Assembly: GCA_036346395.1 (NCBI GenBank)
Contig: CM070594.1
Coordinates: forward strand, 32,273,385 to 32,337,384
Reading direction: 5' to 3'
Source: Hsuehochloa calcarea
Taxonomy: Eukaryota; Streptophyta; Magnoliopsida; Poales; Poaceae
Length of the DNA: 64,000 nucleotides
In this document: in pieces, positions 35,347-46,965 of the stretch
Position numbering within the stretch: the stretch's first letter is position 1
Layout of the letters: the number at the start of each line of letters is the position of its first letter
Notes under the pieces: model-generated
Databases searched by the model: none
What the model was told of the DNA's origin: nothing
The model's input: the letters and a program-made list of their open reading frames with translations, nothing else
Position numbers and translations under genes: made by a program

Positions 35347-36484
35347 TCAAGAAGAAGATGGCACGAGCTCCCACTTGATCACACTAGCGGGGTTACGGCG
35401 ACACACCGCTCCTTGTGACCCGGTCGGCCACACCGACGGCAATCTCCCGTCCAAGTGCACTCGGCGCAGCGTGTCCATCACCGCACTTAAAGCAAAGCAT
35501 GCCCCGCCTCGAACAGACGAAGAGTGGAGTACCGCAAAGGACGAGGCGCCAAGAAGGGAACGGCCTCGATCGCTAGACACGAAAGGCTGCGGTCCTCCTT
35601 GAATTTCTTGAAAGCGGTGTTGAAGCAGACCCACTTCCCTCACTAGAGCTCCTCTTCCGTCACCACCGAAGCTACCGATCCACCGAGGCTTGCGCGCCTT
35701 TGTGAGGTGCATCTCCAACTCCATGCCCCTGGCTTGCTCCACCACAGAGCTGTAATCACAGAGTGGAGTAGCTCCCAACACATGCCGGTACTCAGAATTT
35801 AGACCCCGACGAAACCTCTTGGCTTTCTGAAGATCATCGTTCGCTACTGAAGGGACGGCGAACCAAGTTGTTGAACTCACCTCATACTCAAGAATAGACC
35901 TCTTCCCTCGAGCAAAGGTCGTCAAGGCAACCTCCATCTTCTCAACAAATGAGTAGGGGTAGAACTTCCGCTTGAACTGATCAACAAAGTCCTCCCAAGT
36001 GACTGGCCCTTGAGTGGCGGTCCTCGAAGACAACACGCCCTCCCACCAAATATCTGCTTGCCCTTTGGTGAAAGGCTACAAAGCGGACCCTCGATGTGAA
36101 GACATCTCTAAAGCTCAAGCGCCTCTCCATGTAGCGCAACTTGGCCATTGCACGGACGGTGTGCCCAGGCAGTCAAACGGATCCAACCTCAACCCCATCC
36201 ACTCAGTGACATCGCGCCTCAGAACCGGTGGATGTGCGACAGGAGCAACAACAGATGCCGCAGCAGCAGGGGCTGCCGGCGCCTGTTGACGAAGAGCACG
36301 GATCTCACCCACCAACTCTCTCAGCAAAGCGGGGGTCTCATCTTGGGCCCCAACCGGAGGCGGGTCAACAAAGAACCCCTCGCCATCGACTAATCTGCTC
36401 AGGAGGTGGCTCCACGGAACCTCGCCCGTGGCCCCGACCTCCACGACCGCGGCCACCACGACCACGTCCTCTATCCCTCGGCAT
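35347..36484 (-). pseudogene. Gypsy gag, frameshifted
   Basis: The start at 36484 gives MPRDRGRGRGGRGRGG, a Gly-Arg-rich N terminus. After a frame change come the residues LLRELVGEIRALRQQAP. The retrotransposon gag core is at 35347-36036 (WEDFVDQFKRKFYPYSFVEK, later FRRGLNSEYRHVL). A zinc-knuckle region near 35440-35500 (CF..., C-rich) is spread over two frames. Gag would package the element's RNA. Confidence 0.82.
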
Positions 36485-36730
36485 AGCTATCAACCACAAT
36501 CAACAATACACAATGAGTTCAAAGCTCAAAATAAACTCATCCATCAATGAACAACATAACGGAAGCGTAAAAACTATATTCGTACCTCTCTCTAACCTAC
36601 TGTGCACTAGTGTGTCAAATTTTAGGTTAGTTAACCATTAGCAAATTTTAGTTGATTTACTAAACTAAAACAAATTTTAACAATTTTAGTTTGCCTAAGT
36701 TGTTAATCTATTCACCACGGACCTAAAACC

Positions 36731-36746
36731 TCGCTCTGATACCAAC
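36731..36746 (-). other. Primer-binding site of the gypsy element
   Basis: The minus strand reads TTGGTATCAGAGCGA directly after the 5' LTR. It is complementary to the 3' end of initiator methionine tRNA. Confidence 0.93.
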
Positions 36747-39122
36747 TGTAACACCCCAGCCCAACACTGAGCCTAGAATGCCACCACACTACACTTTAAA
36801 CTAATAATTATCGACACACTATAGAATTACAGCAAGAAAACAACATTAAACATATCCATAGATCACAAAAGAACATGCATAATTATGGATCAAACGATAG
36901 TAACTAATCAATGGGAATTATAACCAGATAAATAATCCAAAATAGCATCAACCAATGAATCCAAATTAATAAAGCAAATAGTCTAGTCCAAATGATGTCC
37001 TAAACTTTATTCAACCCCTAACATGTCCAAGTGTAATCCAATTCTGAATGAAAAGATTATGAAGGTAAATGATCATGTGTTGCCCATGTGCTCTACTCGC
37101 TCTCAGTTACGGCATCCTCGAAGATCACCTAAAAACAACAATAGAGCAAGGGTGAGTCCACGACTCAGCAAACACATCCATAAACAACGAACAATAATAA
37201 ATCAACGGCATTCAATAACTTCATTATCATCACATGCACTTCTATTTGATTCACATCCATTAATCTCATATATCAATGCAAATCTATTCTACATGTCCAC
37301 ATGCACTTCTTTCGCGTATACCGGTATAGCATGAGTGAATGCTCGCGACAACATTCACTCTCAAGCCCGTTCCTCCATAAGGATCGGGACCTCCTCCACT
37401 CCGTGGAGTTGTGATCAATCAAGATCACCTTCTCTTATGCAAAGATGCTTATGAATGCAAACATGCAAACTCCATCATAAACATCATATTCAACTTTTCA
37501 TCATGCTTGTCAACAAAGATATAAACATACCAATTCATTGTTTGCAATTAAACCAAATAAAAGCACAACAATAATGGTAATAGAAGATAAAGAAAACAGT
37601 GATCGATCATTGATCGCTGTCTACCATGCACTTGCCTTTACTAGTTGCGACGCACAATTTGACTAGAAGACGGCAACAAGCACGACGCCTCTCCTATATT
37701 AAATACACAAACTTCAATACAAATTACAGCAACAAGAATAGCAATCAATATACTTCGCTCCTACTCGACCCCAAATATACCACGTTACGCCGGTACCGAA
37801 TAGTTACCCATAGCTGTCTTAGTACTAAAACGAACGTAACTTTTGACTCGAAAGTCCGATCACCACAAACCACCCCATTCTGGATTCTTTATAAAATTAT
37901 CCACAGTTTCTTAGATTACACCGCCTTCTAATTAAATCATCTAATCCTCCGTATTTAGCCCAGAAAGCCGGTCTGTTCGCTTCGGAACAGCAGTCTTACT
38001 AAATTCATAACTTTTGATTTACTCAACCAAAATGCGCGTTCTCAGATCCTACAGAACCATTGGACAATTATCTACAACTTTCATGTAGATCAAAAACTCT
38101 AATTAGGCTATTTACTATTTTTAATCTACAGTCTACCAAAACAGCGCCGAAAGATGACAACCATAAAAACAGCGGCCTTCCGAAAATCATAACTCAAATT
38201 CTACTTGTCCGATTGACATGAGTAAATATGCTATAGAAAGATATCGAAATTATCTACAATTAACTAGTAGATGATATTTTCAAATTTCGCCATTAAGGTA
38301 TCCGAATAAATCGTTCAACAGGACAGCAGGTTAAACAGATCTAATATTCGTCTCTTCGATTAGAAATTCTAAACTTCTCTAATTAATCCAAAAAAAACCA
38401 ATTAGTTTCACTAATTCTATGCATGCATGGCACCTTCCATTGATTATCTAATCAATGTCGTACCCACAATTTGCAGCACCCCCTTAATAGACATGGCTGT
38501 GCAAGGAACCAGGAAAAAGAGAGAAACACCATGTCCTCGCAGACTGCTCAAGTCGGCTTACAATTTGAAAAGTTCAAAGCAGCAGCGGCGCTTGGCAACT
38601 ATCGGCACGAGGAGCGCAGATCGCATGCAGTCTTCGGCTAGGCGCGGCGTTCAATGCCGCAGAGGAATTGGTGAAATTGCAGTCTAATTGTCAAGCGTCA
38701 CGCGCGGCATGAAGCGGCGGCTCGGCTAGTTCTACAAGCAGTGCGATCTTCGGTGTTGGTTTCGCTTCTACAGGCAAACGCAGCAGAGAAAAGCAAAGGC
38801 CGGCGGCGAGGAAAAGCAAAGCGGCATGACGGCGGAAATAAGGGAAAACAAACAACGCAAATACGAGGAAAAAGCGGCAATAAGCTCCAGGAGAAAGAGA
38901 AAAACAGGCGGCTAGGGTGGGAAGAAAAAACTACTAGGGTTTCTAGAAAATCCAAGATCTATTTATATAGCTCAGAAAAATTCCGAAAATTCTATTTTTA
39001 TATACTAATTAATTTAATTGCACACAGGCCCTTAAAATGTTTTTATGAATACTATTCGATTAATTACGCTCCGACCCTTAATACGCGATTATTAATATTA
39101 TTATTATTTTCAGAGTATTACA
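36747..39122 (-). repeat. 5' LTR of the full-length gypsy element
   Basis: 2,376 bp. Relative to the 3' LTR it holds an extra segment of about 50 bp at 38358-38415 and a differently arranged block at 38540-38880. Elsewhere only a handful of single-base differences are seen. Confidence 0.96.
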
Positions 39123-39493
39123 CTCATTTACCTAAATAAAACATACAAAGCAAGGATGAGTCAAAGACTCAGCAAATACATTTAACAAATAACCGAAACA
39201 TCAAGAGAACAAGGTAATCACAATCCACTTGTAAACACTTCTCTGAACATTTATGGAAATGCATGGAATGGAATAATGCAATGAAGGAATGGATCGCCAC
39301 AACTTATCTTAGGTATAGTGAGTGACACACCCGTCGGTGTTCACTTAAGCCCGTACTTAACAAAGTCCGGGGACCCAAATGTCGTATGAAGAACGTTTCA
39401 CACGGGTGTCCGAAACTGCCCACATTGAAATGGTGGGTCTTACATACCCACATTGAAATGGTGGGTATAATGTGCCCATACTGGAATTGATGG

Positions 39494-41452
39494 TGTAACA
39501 CCCCAGCCCAACATTGAGCTTAGAATGCCACTAGACTACTATAACCATCTAATTTACATCAACTTACTATAAAATTTCAGCAAGCATAACAACATTAAAA
39601 CACATCCACGGGTCGCATTAACACAAGCATAACACTATGACAATCATAGATAAATTAGACCTAGGAGCATAGCAAAATAATAAACCAAGATTAAAATAAA
39701 CCAAGCATCTATGGTTATTCAATACCATCATGTCCTAGATATAAATATTCAGGTTATTCTAAAAGTTTCTCATGTCCAATGAATCAAATAATTGGGTGAA
39801 GTGCATGATTCCAAGTCGCTAGCCCTTCCCGAGTAAAACGTCATCCTTGGTCACCTAAAAACAACAATAGAGCAAGAATGAGTCCAAGACTCAAGCAAAT
39901 ACATAATAAAGCCATAAACAATAGTTTATTAACCATAATCAAAGTTATCATCATCATCCATTTAGTTAATGCCATTGTCATTCTCAAACAACCAAGCCAT
40001 ATTCCATATAGGTAAAGTTGCACAATTTAACAATTTACTTAGATATGCGAATGCACTAACATGCTCATGCTCATATGCATCTCATCACCGATCTGGGTAT
40101 AGCGGAGTGTTCACCGTCGATGACACACTCTATCCTTCACTCCGTGAAGTCCCTACCAAGTAGGATTTCATTATGAGCACTCCGGATTAGTCATGTATCT
40201 TTCTCACCGACCTCACCGGAATAGTTACATGACTTTCTCACCGACCTGGCTCGTGCAACTCCTGTCATGATGAATGTAAATGATGCAACATCTTTATTTA
40301 TTCATCAACATAGTCCATCTCATTAACTCAATATCTCCTCCTCATTATCTCAATATCATAATCTCATTCACTCAAGGTCATCAATATCATGTATAAGAAT
40401 AAGCTGAACGAAAGCATAATAAATAGCATGATGAGTAACAACAAGAATCATGGTGAACAACCCATTGTTCACTACTCTACCATGTACTTGCCTTCCGCGC
40501 TGTGACGAGTTAGGAGGCAACGACGAATTTCTCCACTCCCGCCCCACCGCCTACACAAATATTCATTCAAAATAAGAATAACAAGACAGGACGTGGCTAC
40601 AAGCGTTTTACCATAACCCTCTATCTAATCAACAAAACCAAAAACTCAAAATGACGAATTAACTAATCAGCCAATATTAGCCCTTCTGAACAGCCGTACG
40701 AGAAAAATCGTAATTAAATATCTGTAACTCCGAATGACTTGAAACCAGTGCTCAAGTACTCTTAACGCATAACACTACGAAACTCTAGTTGACTGGATCT
40801 TTTGACTCGGCCAAAACAGTGGCCTAAACAATAGATGAAAACACAAATAGATAACTGTCCAGATTACAGAACAGTAGCAAAGAAAATGATGTAACTTTCA
40901 ATATACTGACTCAATTGAGGTGATCTTTATCAACTCGGAAAGATAATTTCAAGGGCTATAAAAACCTAGTTGGGTGGAAGTTCTGAATCGGACTCTAACT
41001 AGATCAAAACCGAGGGGCAAACCAACAGTTCCAAATTCTCGTGCAGAGCGATAAAGGCGCGATTAAAAATTCATATCTCCTAAACCGTAAGGCGGAATCT
41101 AGTGATCTCGGTGCCAAAAGAAAGATAAAGACAAAGGGCTACAACTTTCTAAGAGGTGAGAAGATCATAAAACGTACAGAACTTACCCAAAACTGACGAT
41201 CAACAGTGGCGCAGGGAAGAGGTCGGGAGAGGCGGCGCCACTAGGGAATAGGGGAGGAGGGAGGGGTTTTAGGGTTTTGGGGGAGGATCCCCTCATGGCG
41301 GCCCCTCTTGGGCCCCTCTGGCTGCAGCCCCAGCCCAAGTTGTCGAAATAATATGAAAAACCCCTTCTTGTTTCAGAATTTGTACTCCTTTCTTTGCCCT
41401 TTCTTCTCCCGGCTGATAGTCTAATTACCCGATTCGATTCCGAGGTATTACA
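39494..41452 (-). mobile_element. Solo LTR (1,959 bp), same gypsy family, third level
   Basis: The + strand borders are TGTAACACCCCAGCCC and GAGGTATTACA, with an exact target duplication GATGG (39489-39493 and 41453-41457). It sits in the second-level solo LTR, 366 bp from the full-length insertion. Its first 60 bases closely match the LTRs at 29387 and 36747, and then it diverges, so it is a subfamily or older member. Confidence 0.95.
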
Positions 41453-44400
41453 GATGGGACTTATAAAATTCCACTCCCGTGGAAGGAAATAGAACAACAT
41501 GAATGGAATGAATCAATGAATATGAATGCCATTAACTGAAATCACATGATGTATCCATTCGAAACGAAATAAATATCATGGACGAATATCAAGAACATTC
41601 ATTATCTTCTCTCACAAGAATTATCACTTGAACCCGAATCGACATCATGGATGAATAACAAGGACATTCACAAACATATCACATCATCAAGCAACAGTCG
41701 AAATCAACACATTTTGACATAAGATACTTGCATGTAATGGAATATGGATGTTGCTTAACACTTTCGATTGAAAACATGGATCTTGGAAACATTAGAAAGA
41801 ACACAACCACAAATCATTCATCAGGGTGAAGGATTGCAATGTACTTGCCTTCCATGCTGCGACGTACTAGGAAGCAACGAAGGTGTCCTTCCACCCACCG
41901 CCTCACTGCCTACACAAGTATTTACACGGGATAAGGATAACAAGGTATGAAGTATCTACACATGCTCTACCGTACCCTCTAACCATCCCACACAACCATG
42001 GGTTCAATTTGACAATTTCACCCAAAAGGCCGGATTACTGCTCTACTAGCAGTTGTATGAGAAAATTCACAATTAAATATCTGTAACTCCTAAAGACCTG
42101 AAACCAGTGCTCAGATCATCCTAACGAACCAGGCTACGAAACTTTAGTTGGCGGGATCCTTTGATTCGGCCAAAACAGAGGACTAAACTGCCCAAGAAGA
42201 CACCGACAGAAACCTGTCCAGATTCCAGAACAGTCGTAAAGAAAAGCCTGTAACTTTCAGTCTACTGATCCTATGGATATGATATTTATCAATCTGGAAT
42301 CATGGAGAAATTATCTTCAAAAACTTATTTGGGTGGCTGCTCTGTATCTGGCTCTAACTACAACAAAACTGAGGAGAAACGGACAGTCTCCAAAATCTCT
42401 GACAGACAGAGTAGTGTGCGGTTAAAAATTCATAAATCCTAAACCACAGTGTGGAATCTCGTGATCTCAGTGCCAAAAGAAATCTAACGAAACCAGCAAC
42501 AAAACTCTAGGAGACAAAAACCCGAGATTCGGCCTTTAAGGACCCGAAACTGGCCACGCAACCTACTAGACAGATCTGATCTAAAACCTAACGCAAAATG
42601 ATCCAACTAATCGAATCAAATTCTCATCTCTTATGAATCAAACAGCAAGGGGAGGCCATTGTTACCCTTGTAGTACTTCAAGAACGATGTGGATTGACCT
42701 CCCGAAGAACTTCCCTCCCCTCCCTTCAATGGCCGGCCAAGGCGAGGAAGACGAACGGTCGACGGTGACGGCAGGAGAGATCGGCTTCGGGGAAAACCTT
42801 GGGGTAGCGCCGGGGATCGCCGGAGGCCAGCACCAATGGGGAGGGGAGGCGCCAAGGGCGGGGAGATCTTTGGATTGGGGCTAGGGGTGGCGGCTCAAGG
42901 GGAGGAAATGAGGGGAGGGAGAGGGCAAGGGGGTGGCCGGCTAGGGTTGGAGGGAGAGGTGGGGCGGCATGGGCTTGGGCCCAAGGGGCACCTCCCCCCT
43001 CTTGGCCCACCTAAGGCCGGCCATTAGGTGGCCCTAGCCTGGGTCGGAGGCCCAAGTTCCAAAATTCCCCCGAAAACCTTGAATTTTTTATTAATTCTCT
43101 CTCCCGATTAATAAACTCTCAAAATCGATATACGGAGTATTACAAGCCTCACCTCCCCATTGCTGTCCCCTAGAGCCACCACCCTCCAATTGATGTGGCC
43201 GGCCATTGGGAAGAAAGAGGAGAAGAAGGAAGAAAGGCAGAGGAAGAGGCAGAAGAAGAAGGGGGAATCTCATGGGGACTTCATCAAGATTCAAAGGGGT
43301 ATTCGTGGGTAAATTCGTGATCCCCAATAGCTATTGCTATTCTTTTGTATGCGAATTGTTGATAGATAGCAAATCTGCTACCTACTGTCAGTAGATCGGT
43401 AGTACTGTTGTTCTGTTGAGTGCGAATTTGAGTTAGATGCAAGCGGATCCAGCATGTCGTGTCTCCTAGAGATTTGTGGAGTTTGTTCTAAGATTTCCAT
43501 AGAGTCTGATATCACCTAATTTGGAGTTGTAGCTTAGGAGATACGTTAGTTTCTTTACTACTATCCAGAAATCCTGACGAGATTACAGCAGTTGTCTTGT
43601 TTAATAGATAAGATTTAGTTAATGGCCGATTCAGGGGGGTCTCTCAACACAACTTTCATAGGAATTTTATTATATTTCCATATTGATAAAGATCATGAAT
43701 TTTGGTTCAGTCATTTGAAAGATATGAATTTTTCTTGTACTGCTGTTCCTTCAGACTGTTAGATTCTGACTTCAAGTTTTCAATTGTAAATTAGATCATG
43801 TATTGGCATAATTAGAGAATCTCGCCAACTAAGTTATTGTAAAAAAAATTTATTATATTTCCATAGAGTCTTAGAACATTGAATTTGGATGTACCAAATA
43901 AAAGTTACGAAATTCCCAAGTCAGTAGTATCAAAGATGACAAAACGGTTTTTGAAATTAAAAACAAAGGGTTAGATGGGATTATTTGATCTTTCGGTCCA
44001 CTGAGAAGTTAAAGATATGCTAGTGTAGATTCCAGAAAAATTAGATTCATGACTTTTGGAGTTTTTACTCAAAAGTTATGGATTTTCCTTTGATAGTTGT
44101 CTGCTTGGACAGATTGAGATTTGGGAGTGTATCAGCTAAGTCTCGGGTTGCGATTAAGAGTGATTGATTTTATTTTGTTCTATTGCTATGTTGTGTACTT
44201 TTGAATTATATATTTAGTATACTTTACGGTTGCCAGGTGGTGGTGAGCATCGGGGTTAGAGCCTTTCCGTTGTCATCCGTCTCTCGGTTAAGGCAAGTAC
44301 ATGGTAGAGTAGTGAACAATGGGTTGTTCATCATGATCATTGATATTACTTTCGTTAAGCTTATTCTTACACATGATATTGATTACCTTGAGTGAATGAG

Positions 44401-45257
44401 ATTATGATATTGAGTTAACGAGAATGAGATATTGAGTTAATGAGATGAATTATGTTGATCAATAATTAAAGATGTTACATCATTTACATTCATCATGACA
44501 GGAGTTGCACGAGCCAAGTAAGTGAGAAAGTCATGTAACTATTCCGGTGAGGTTGGTGAGAAAGATACAAGACTAGTCTCGAGTGCTCTAGATAAAATCA
44601 TACTTCGGTGGGGACTTCACAGGAGTGAAGGATAAAGTATGTCATCGACGGGTGAACACTCTGCTATACCGGTATTAGCTGATGAGATGCATATGAGCAT
44701 GAGCATGTTGGTGCATTCGCATATATGAGTAAATTGTTAAATTATGCAACTTTACCTATATGGAATATGGCTTATTTGTTTGAGTATGAGAATGGCATTA
44801 AATAAATGGATGATGATGATAACTTTGATTATGGTTGATAAACTACTGTTTATGGCTTTATTGTGTATTTGCTAAGTCTTGGACTCCTTCTTGCTCTATT
44901 GTTGTTTTTAGGTGACCGTTGATGACGTCTGACTACTTGGAATCATACACTACACCCAATTAGTTGATTCATTGGATATGAGAAATTTTTAGTATAATAT
45001 GATGATTTATATCTAGGACATGATCGTATTGAATAACCTTAGATGCTTGGTTTGCGTTAATCTTGGTTTATTATCTTGCTATGCTCCTAGAACTAAATTA
45101 TCTATGATTGTCATAGTATTATGCTTGTGTTATTGTGACCCGTGGATGGGTTTTATCGTTGATATGCTTGCTGTAATTTTATAGTAAGTTGATGTAAATT
45201 AAATGGTTAGAGTAGTTTAGTGGCATTCTAGGCTCAATATTGGGCTGGGGTGTTACA

Positions 45258-46965
45258 GGGGGTAGAGTGATCATGGACTGCTCCCGGGTGAGGGGATGGT
45301 GCAGCAACCAACGAGGAGGCCCGGGGATGGCCAGAATGGCGATACCACCGCGATGAAGAAGAAGACGGCGAGGTACCGCGGGGACAGAGAGAGAGGTAAA
45401 AGTGAGGGGAACGAAGGAGGAAGCCTCGGAACACGATGTGACGTGCTCAGGGGTATGAGAAGACTCACTGGGGCGAGATCAAGGATGAGCGATGGCGACC
45501 GACTTTGGGGATGAAGGTGAAGACGGCGGTCCGACGATCTTCAGGGAACGAGGAGAGCACAGCGAGGAATGTCTCAACGTGAACTCGGGGGTGAAGACAA
45601 TGTGGTCGGAAGTGTCTCGACGATAATGAATTCCAGCGAGGAAGGTTTTGGTGCCGCTCGGCTTCTTCGGCGAAATCCGATGAAACGACGAGGAATTCAA
45701 CGAGATGAAGATGGGGCTTTGAGAGAGGAGGTAGAGGCGCACGCTGTGCTCACCTTTATAGGCGAAGGCAGGGAGGGAAATGATAGGGAACGCAGTGGGA
45801 ATCACTCCGGTAGCTCAGCTCACAGGCGTGCAGGACGCGAGCAGTGGGCACAGGTCGGGGACGTGGCAAGGGGAGCCAGCGGAGCAGGGGGGTTCGAGCA
45901 AGGTCGAAGTGACTGTTGAGGCACCATGATGGCCGCGTGGCTCGGGATGCGGGAGTGGTGTGGCCGGGACAAGATAGGCGCTAGCGAGCAGAGCCAGAGA
46001 CCGAGAGCCAGAGAAAGAAGAAGGAAGAAAAGAAAAAAAAAGAAAAAAAAGAAAGGGAGAGAGAGAGAGAGGGAAAAGGAAAAAGAAAAAAGAAAAACAA
46101 GGGGGGGAAGGAAAGGAAATGGTCCGAGAAAATGAATTAAAATTCTGATATTACATTTCAGAGAAAATTCAAATAGACATTTGAATTTTGAAAATAAGCA
46201 GAGATTTAAAATTGAGATGAATTCAAATAGAGCATTTGAATTCAAAATTTGACGAGAAAGAATTGATTTTGGATCAAATATTTGAATTGAGAATCAAAAA
46301 TTGGATTTTAATTTGAAATGAGGCTCAAAATTTGATTTGAATAATATTTATACAAGCAAGAACTCCAAATTAAGAGTCAACACCTTGAAATAATTAATTT
46401 AGATTAAATTTCACAACCAAGAAAAGAAATTTTGCAGAAAACAAAAAAGGAAATAAGTAAAAATGAACTTCAAGAAATAACAAAGAACATGGAGAAATCC
46501 AAGAAACCAAAAACAAAAAAACAAAAAAACCAATTTCTGAATTTAATTGAAGTTTGATTTAATCATTTAAAGTGTTTTCATTTTCTGATATTTCAATTTA
46601 AGCTTTACTTAATTCAATCAAATTCAAATGGTCCATTTTATTATGAAAAATTCAAAAGGACCCAAAAATCAAATATACTAGTTTTGAATATATAAAATTA
46701 TTTCCATCTGAAAGTTGGCTTTTATTTTAGAACATAATTTATTTTTAATTATGGAAAATAGGAACGTTTTTAAAATCAGAAAAAATCCAGAAATTTATTA
46801 AAATTTTCTTTTTAACTTTAAATCCAAGAAAATCCCACAAAACACAATAAATTATCATTTTTACTTTTAAAATATAGGAAATTGAAGAAAAGCAAGAAAA
46901 CTCTTTTAAAACTCAATAAAACAATAACTTTATTTTTTTGGAACAGGACTTTGGAATGTTACAAT
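45258..46965 (-). mobile_element. Probable gypsy-type LTR hosting the nest (partial)
   Basis: The stretch ends GGAATGTTACA at 46965. Read on the minus strand, TGTAACATTCC is preceded by GGGGAGGTCAAAAAT, a purine-rich tract, as at a 3' LTR start. GC-rich sequence at 45258-45990 probably continues leftward into about 28690-28849, on the other side of the nest. AT-rich sequence fills 46130-46965. The far border was not identified. Confidence 0.5.
46008..46112 (+). repeat. Purine-rich low-complexity tract
   Basis: About 100 bases are almost purely A and G ((AAAG)n, (GA)n and a G run), with very few pyrimidines. It lies within the LTR-like sequence listed separately. Confidence 0.9.

Larger units (their letters stand above)
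29387..39122 (-). mobile_element. Full-length Tekay-like Ty3/gypsy retrotransposon (9.7 kb)
   Basis: Long LTRs (29387-31710 and 36747-39122) flank a minus-strand gag-pol interior, with an exact target duplication CTCAT (29382-29386 and 39123-39127). The primer-binding site TTGGTATCAGAGCGA (initiator Met tRNA) adjoins the right-hand 5' LTR, and a purine tract (AAGGGGGGTAGAA) adjoins the left-hand 3' LTR. Domain order in the sense direction is gag, protease, reverse transcriptase, RNase H, integrase, chromodomain-like end, as in chromovirus gypsy elements. The LTRs are nearly identical outside one block, so the insertion is young, yet the reading frames carry many 1-2 base shifts. Confidence 0.97.
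29064..43144 (-). mobile_element. Second-level solo LTR (interrupted), same gypsy family
   Basis: The + strand borders are TGTAACACC at 29064 and GAGTATTACA at 43144, with an exact target duplication AGCCT (29059-29063 and 43145-43149). It is interrupted by two insertions (29387-39122 and 39494-41452), whose removal leaves about 2.4 kb. It sits inside the + strand solo LTR that begins at 28850, in the opposite orientation. Confidence 0.9.
28850..45257 (+). mobile_element. Outermost solo LTR of a Tekay-like gypsy family (interrupted)
   Basis: The LTR starts TGTAATACTCCG at 28850 and ends GGGGTGTTACA at 45257. It is opened by the insertion 29064-43144. Without it the LTR is about 2.3 kb, the same as its relatives. 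Its right part (for example the CACTACTCTACCATGTACTTGCC segment, reversed) matches the LTRs of the inner elements in opposite orientation. Flanks are AGGGG and GGGGG, a target duplication with one mismatch or one base of border ambiguity. Confidence 0.85.
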
